Shown here piece by piece: positions 58,941-64,000 of a stretch of 64,000 nucleotides of DNA. The position numbers were made by a program, and so were the translations under genes. Under the pieces are notes generated by a model. That model was not told the DNA's origin. It ran no database searches and worked only from the letters and a program-made list of their open reading frames with translations. How positions within the stretch are numbered: the stretch's first letter is position 1; each line of letters starts with the position of its first letter. Origin of the DNA: an uncultured Aquimarina sp. (lineage in GTDB: Bacteria > Bacteroidota > Bacteroidia > Flavobacteriales > Flavobacteriaceae); the NCBI RefSeq assembly GCF_947500065.1, contig NZ_CANMQT010000001.1:868001-932000 (forward strand), read 5' to 3'.

Positions 58941-59309
58941 TTATATTTTCATATGTTTCCTCATATGTTTCCTCATATTTGGTGCTACATCATCTTCATA
59001 TTTTTCTAACTGTACCGGTGTCAATACTTTTTCTAGTTCATTAGATTTGTTTTGTTTTATTCTTTTCATGTCTCCCATCTTTCCAAACATACTTCCGTTT
59101 GCTTCCATTAAGACAACTATTTTTTCTGAATACTTTAGGTTAATAGATTCTATTTCTTTTGTTTGATCTTTATCAAGTTCAAGCTCTATAACCATTGTTT
59201 TTGTTTGATAATTGGCCATTTCTAAAGCATTCATTTTTTGTTGAGCCAATGCACTAATACTGCTTACAACCACTATTACAATTGTTAAAATATTATTTCT
59301 CATCTTCAT
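58941..59309 (-). CDS. small periplasmic protein, Spy/CpxP-like (LTxxQ)
   Basis: 122 aa; signal peptide, LTPVQLEKYE; C-terminal MRKHMRKHMK. Confidence 0.65.
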   Translation of the reverse strand: MKMRNNILTIVIVVVSSISALAQQKMNALEMANYQTKTMVIELELDKDQTKEIESINLKYSEKIVVLMEANGSMFGKMGDMKRIKQNKSNELEKVLTPVQLEKYEDDVAPNMRKHMRKHMKI

Positions 59310-59315
59310 ATTTTT

Positions 59316-60575
59316 TTAATTAAACTTCAATTTCCTAAACCAAATATCTTTAAGACTTATATTCACATTTATCATATTAAAATTCTCTTCTACCAGTATT
59401 CCTGAAACATTTCCTCTCTGACCTGTGGTGTAAGAGATATTGATCATAGATCCTCTTCTAATACTAATTGGAATTCCAAATCCAGCTGTTAAGCTATAAC
59501 TATCAATTGCCTTGTCATTTACTTTTAAATATCCTGAATCATAATTAAAACCTGCTCTAAATTCAATATTTTGCCAGTATTTTAAACCTAATTCTTTCAC
59601 TTTGTATTGAGCTCCAAAGCTGAAAATACTTTGATCTACATAATCCCCAATATCATCACTTTGATCAGTAAACCCCCATAGATTTCCTTTATAATCGAGA
59701 TTAACAATAAGTGAATTAAAAAAAGTAGCCTTGGCTCCAAAACCAAGTTCTAAAGGCAGTTTAAAACTATCTATTTCCAGATCGTTTTCATCTTCTACAT
59801 CAGTAGGAATAAAATCAAGACTTTTAAAAACCCTCCTATCCTGAGATCCTTGGAGGGATGTTGGGAAATCAGTAGTAAAGCCTACAGTATATTGGTTGTC
59901 TATCTGATATTGTAATCCAAGTCCAAGTCTAAAACCATTATAAAAACTTTCTTCTGTTATATTCAGAAAAGTTTCATCAAAAATAATATTCTCGGTCTGA
60001 TCAATAGCACCAAATAAAAATGACCCTTTCATCCCTAAGCTTAGATTGTCATATAACTTGTATCCATAATGAATACTAAGATCATTAAGACCTCCTGAAC
60101 CAATAATATTACTAATGAATTTATCCTGAGAACCTTCTATATTGGTTTCAATACCAATCAATGCATACCCTACATCTGTAAACGGAACCATCGATAGACC
60201 CATACCCGACTTTTCGTTAAGACTAAATGCTATTGCCAAATTAGAAAAGTTGGCAGAAAACCTCTTCTCATTTTTATCATCAGTAGAAACCTTATTAAAT
60301 TCTCCCAAAAAACCAATATCCAACAAAAAACTCTTATTAGAAATACCAGTAAAAGATGCTGGATTTAGAGTATTTATCAAATGATCACTTTCTAACGCAA
60401 TACCTCCTTTTCCTAAAGCACTATTTCTCCCTATATTAGCATTAGTTTGTACTCCTAGTCCAAACAAAGAATACGGAGATCCAGTTAGGGAATTGGTTTG
60501 CGCAGTAATAAATTGAGTTCCAAACATGAACACTCCATAAATTATTCGATACTTATTCTTCATCATAAATAGCAT
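59316..60575 (-). CDS. outer membrane protein, hypothetical
   Basis: 419 aa; signal peptide, beta-rich, SPYSLFGLGVQTNANIGRNSALGKGGIAL. Confidence 0.75.
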   Translation of the reverse strand: MLFMMKNKYRIIYGVFMFGTQFITAQTNSLTGSPYSLFGLGVQTNANIGRNSALGKGGIALESDHLINTLNPASFTGISNKSFLLDIGFLGEFNKVSTDDKNEKRFSANFSNLAIAFSLNEKSGMGLSMVPFTDVGYALIGIETNIEGSQDKFISNIIGSGGLNDLSIHYGYKLYDNLSLGMKGSFLFGAIDQTENIIFDETFLNITEESFYNGFRLGLGLQYQIDNQYTVGFTTDFPTSLQGSQDRRVFKSLDFIPTDVEDENDLEIDSFKLPLELGFGAKATFFNSLIVNLDYKGNLWGFTDQSDDIGDYVDQSIFSFGAQYKVKELGLKYWQNIEFRAGFNYDSGYLKVNDKAIDSYSLTAGFGIPISIRRGSMINISYTTGQRGNVSGILVEENFNMINVNISLKDIWFRKLKFN

Positions 60576-61899
60576 ATGTCAATATTAGCCGAGCTCTAAA
60601 ATCTGTGCTGCTTTCACCCTCAAGTACAATACGGTCTAAGGTCTGATTAAAATTTTGTGAAAAAAGCACTAAGGCGTTATCAATAATCGGAGCTTCTTCT
60701 AATTCTTGCTCTAAATAAAACCCAACAGGTATTTCATATATCACTTCATTAAATTCTATATTTTCTTCATTAATTATTGCAAAAACACTTCCTTGTCCAT
60801 TAAATAATCTATCTACCAAATCATTGTTTTGATCTGCGATATCTACAAAAAGAGAATCTCTAATGGGTAATAAATCATTAAAAGTTTCTGGAGGAGGTTT
60901 TATTTGAAGGTTTGCACTAAGAATTGTCCCTGTACCTGGAATATCATGAATTTTACGAATAGAAGGAAATCGAATACGCGTAGCATACCCTATCCCTGCT
61001 TGAATATAACTTTTGTTTTCGCTATCTCTAGACAACAAATTAATTTCTTGATCTACTAATGACTCAAGAAAAGTTCCTGTCACATTGCTTCTGATATTAT
61101 TAAATGACTTAGGGTCTATTCCTCCAAGATTAATTAATAAATCAAAAGTTTCTTCATCATCGCCAAATTCTCCAGGAATGGTATAAAAAAACCTCAAGTA
61201 TGTATTTTCTTGATTTTTTGAAAATCCTAGGATTGAAGACTCATCTGCATCTCCAGGTTGTAATGTAAATCCTTTAAAATTCCTTCTTAATTCTTCGTCA
61301 TCATTTATATCTCCTTCTCTTATCATATCGAATAAATTCTGGCCAAAAGTTATAGGCATGGAAATATGAAGTGAATCCTCATCAAAAGGCTCAGGAAGAT
61401 AGTTTCTTGTAACTGTCGGAATGGACTCAAAAGGAAGTACACTGGTATTATAGAACACATCGTCTTCGGGTTTTACTTCATCAGTAAGCACATGCACATT
61501 TATTTGCGCTACCCTAGTAGTATCACCATAAAAATATCGATCATATCCTAAAATTAAAGCAATACTATCTAACTCTGCATCATCAGGCAAATTGTAATCG
61601 AATGTCCCAAGTTCAAAATAATTAGACGCTCGAATGGTACCAAAAAGCTCATCCTGGTATTGCCCTAAAAGCAGTCTACTACTGCTGGATGTGTTAATGC
61701 TATCAAATTTAAATGTTGATAATTCAACTGCAAACGTATCAATGGAAATGATCCGAACATTCGAATCTGTAAAATCCTGCCCCACCTCTAATGTAGGAAT
61801 ATCTTCCTCTCTATCTGAACAAGATATCAAGAACAAAAATGTTATTATTATACCCAATAGTTTTTTCATATTTTTTGGCATTTCTAAGCAACAAAACAA
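60553..61899 (-). CDS. DUF4270-like lipoprotein
   Basis: 448 aa; LLGIIITFLFLISCSD lipobox; LLLGQYQDELFGTIRASNYFEL. Confidence 0.85.
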   Translation of the reverse strand: MFCCLEMPKNMKKLLGIIITFLFLISCSDREEDIPTLEVGQDFTDSNVRIISIDTFAVELSTFKFDSINTSSSSRLLLGQYQDELFGTIRASNYFELGTFDYNLPDDAELDSIALILGYDRYFYGDTTRVAQINVHVLTDEVKPEDDVFYNTSVLPFESIPTVTRNYLPEPFDEDSLHISMPITFGQNLFDMIREGDINDDEELRRNFKGFTLQPGDADESSILGFSKNQENTYLRFFYTIPGEFGDDEETFDLLINLGGIDPKSFNNIRSNVTGTFLESLVDQEINLLSRDSENKSYIQAGIGYATRIRFPSIRKIHDIPGTGTILSANLQIKPPPETFNDLLPIRDSLFVDIADQNNDLVDRLFNGQGSVFAIINEENIEFNEVIYEIPVGFYLEQELEEAPIIDNALVLFSQNFNQTLDRIVLEGESSTDFRARLILTYAIYDEE

Positions 61900-62098
61900 A
61901 AAGACTATTCGGAATTATGAAACTATAATATACTGAAAGCGAATACTTCTATACGAAACCTTGGTTTCATCCTACTAATTGGTTAAAAAGATGTTTGTAG
62001 ATATAAAATCAATTTTGGTATAGAAAAAGTAATACCTTGTATATCTTTTTTTTTAGAAGCTTCTACTCTATTCTATTTTTACAAAAAATCCTTACATA

Positions 62099-63007
62099 GT
62101 GAAGCATCATTTTATATTTATAATCTTCTTTTCGGGAATCACCAATACTCTATGGAGTCAGCGCCCAAAAGGCGAAATAGGAGGTTTTGAATATTCAATT
62201 ATTCCCTCTGTTGGCGATACTCAAATCGAAAAATACGCGGTCAATCTAAATTTTGGGACCAAACTTGGGAAAAACCTGTTAGGTTTTGGTTTTTCATATA
62301 CTTATTACGATTTTTTATATAAAAAGGATTCGTTTATAGATTTTGATCTTGCTCCTTATGAAACAATCCATAATATACAATTCAGATTCTTTTATAAGTA
62401 TTCGATTGGTGATTCTTGGTCTGGTATTTTTATGTTTTCACCATCTATATCTTCAAATTTACAAGGAAGTCTCAGCGGTAATGATCTAATTATAAATTCA
62501 ATCGCCTCAATCTCTAAAAAATGGGGAGATAATGATACATTTTCATTATTCACATTTGGAATTGGCTTTGGCACCCCTTTTGGAGAACCTCAGTTATTTC
62601 CAGCTATTTCCTTTAGAAAAAAAGTAAATTCACAATGGAACTATGTGCTAGGTCTCCCGGAAACAAGTTTGAATTATAATTATGGGGAAAGACACACTTT
62701 CAGTGGAAAAGCAACTTTTAATGGGCTTTTTGGAAATGCATCTTCATCAACAATTCTACCTGACAACAGTCTACAAACAGATACCAAGCTACAGTTCAAC
62801 TCATTGAATACCGGTTTTCAATATAACTATAGAATTCAACCCAATTGGACTACTGTAATTAGCCTTGGATATACACCTTGGAATCAATTAAGGGTATTAG
62901 ATAACCATAATAACGAACTATACGATCTCGGGTCAAATAGCTCTTTTTATATATCCATGGGATTAAAGTTTAACATAAATAAAATGATGAATGAAAACAA
63001 AAATTAA
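62099..63007 (+). CDS. outer membrane beta-barrel protein (DUF6268-like)
   Basis: 302 aa; GTG start; signal-like N-terminus, alternating beta strands, C-terminal FYISMGLKFNINK. Confidence 0.7.
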   Translation: MKHHFIFIIFFSGITNTLWSQRPKGEIGGFEYSIIPSVGDTQIEKYAVNLNFGTKLGKNLLGFGFSYTYYDFLYKKDSFIDFDLAPYETIHNIQFRFFYKYSIGDSWSGIFMFSPSISSNLQGSLSGNDLIINSIASISKKWGDNDTFSLFTFGIGFGTPFGEPQLFPAISFRKKVNSQWNYVLGLPETSLNYNYGERHTFSGKATFNGLFGNASSSTILPDNSLQTDTKLQFNSLNTGFQYNYRIQPNWTTVISLGYTPWNQLRVLDNHNNELYDLGSNSSFYISMGLKFNINKMMNENKN

Positions 63008-64000
63008 TCTATTTACAATGAATTCATTCCAGTTACAAAAATGTTTGTTCCTGGTCATGATTTGCCTAGTCACTACCGCATGTTCGGATGATGATGATGA
63101 TGAACTATTGGGGAACTGGGTAGATCGATCCGTTTTTGATGGAACTCCCAGAAGTAGTGCAATAGCTTTTACTATTGATAAGAATGGTTATATGGGTACA
63201 GGTTTTGATGGAGATGATTATTTAAAAGATTTCTGGAAATATGATCTAGAGGGAAATTTCTGGAGTCAACTAGCAGATTTTCCTGGTTTAGAGCGTAGTG
63301 CAGGAGTTGGGTTTACAATTAATGGCAATGGTTATGCAGGAGCTGGTTTTGACGGAGACAATGAATTAAGTGATTTTTATCAATATAATCCTTCGACAAA
63401 TACATGGTCTGCGATTGCTAATTTTGCTGGTGGTGCCAGAAGAGGAGCTGTTGCATTTAATTCCAATTCTTTAGGGTATGTAGGAACCGGATTTGATGGT
63501 GACAATGATAAAAAAGACTTCTGGAAATACAATCCCATCACCGATGAGTGGACTGAATTAGTAGGTTTTGGAGGAGATAAAAGAAGAGATGCAATCACCT
63601 TTGCAATAGATGACAAAGTATATCTTGGAACAGGAATATCTAATGGTTTAAATCAGGAGGATTTTTGGGTATTCGATACCACTACCGAAATCTGGAGTGT
63701 ATTGAAAGACCTTGATGATAATGATGACTACCAAATCATAAGAAATAATGCTGTAGGATTTAGCATTGGAAACAAAGGATATGTTGCTTGCGGAAATATT
63801 GGTTTTGGACCATCATCCACCGTATGGGAATATAATCCTACAACAGATCTTTGGGAAGAAAAAACAGCCTATGAAGGAATTACAAGAGAGGATGCGATTG
63901 CTTTTTATAATGGTTCGCGAGCTTTTATTGCATTAGGCAGAAGCGGAACACTATATCTAGATGATAATAGAGAGTTTTTTCCTCTAGAAACGGAAGACGA
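62991..64000 (+). CDS. Kelch-like repeat lipoprotein (partial, runs off window end)
   Basis: Hand translation from 62991 (alternative ATG 63018): ..FLVMICLVTTACSDDDDDELLGNWVDR.., repeats GYMGTGFDGDDYLKDFWKYD / GYAGAGFDGDNELSDFYQYN / GYVGTGFDGDNDKKDFWKYN; overlaps the preceding gene by 17 nt. Confidence 0.85.
   Translation, partial: MKTKINLFTMNSFQLQKCLFLVMICLVTTACSDDDDDELLGNWVDRSVFDGTPRSSAIAFTIDKNGYMGTGFDGDDYLKDFWKYDLEGNFWSQLADFPGLERSAGVGFTINGNGYAGAGFDGDNELSDFYQYNPSTNTWSAIANFAGGARRGAVAFNSNSLGYVGTGFDGDNDKKDFWKYNPITDEWTELVGFGGDKRRDAITFAIDDKVYLGTGISNGLNQEDFWVFDTTTEIWSVLKDLDDNDDYQIIRNNAVGFSIGNKGYVACGNIGFGPSSTVWEYNPTTDLWEEKTAYEGITREDAIAFYNGSRAFIALGRSGTLYLDDNREFFPLETED

Overview
AT-rich window of Bacteroidetes / Flavobacteriaceae type: TAnnTTTG promoters, lipoproteins, DUF4270, LytTR and AraC-TPR regulators. 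No IS element, prophage or CRISPR array was recognised. Main blocks: acyl-ACP desaturase, acyltransferase and bacilliredoxin (0-2.7 kb); a large ankyrin/TPR protein with an Imm11-like C-terminus (5-8 kb); partial carotenoid operon (8.3-11.6 kb); feoAB operon with a short Cys-rich ORF missing from the track (13.9-16.4 kb); lipoprotein pair (16.7-18.9 kb); rseP and tRNA-Asn (19.8-21.3 kb); an apparently complete reductive pyrimidine catabolism cluster (21.6-33 kb); a RiPP/class I lanthipeptide-like locus (33-45 kb); MacB-type ABC transporter, LytTR two-component system, RND efflux operon and outer-membrane proteins (45-64 kb). The most interesting region is 34.6-45.1 kb. It has a split LanB, a LanC and six short precursor-like ORFs in three leader families, four of which are absent from the ORF track. 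Two paralogous membrane-anchored TPR-AraC regulators flank most of the precursor array. Five of the six precursor ORFs, plus a distant lipoprotein gene at 16.7 kb, are preceded by the same ~34-nt leader element: a covarying stem around a 12-nt GGAAACCGAAAA-like loop, followed by an AGAGTARGT box. I do not recognise this element as a known riboswitch. All calls are from reading the sequence; no database search was run.
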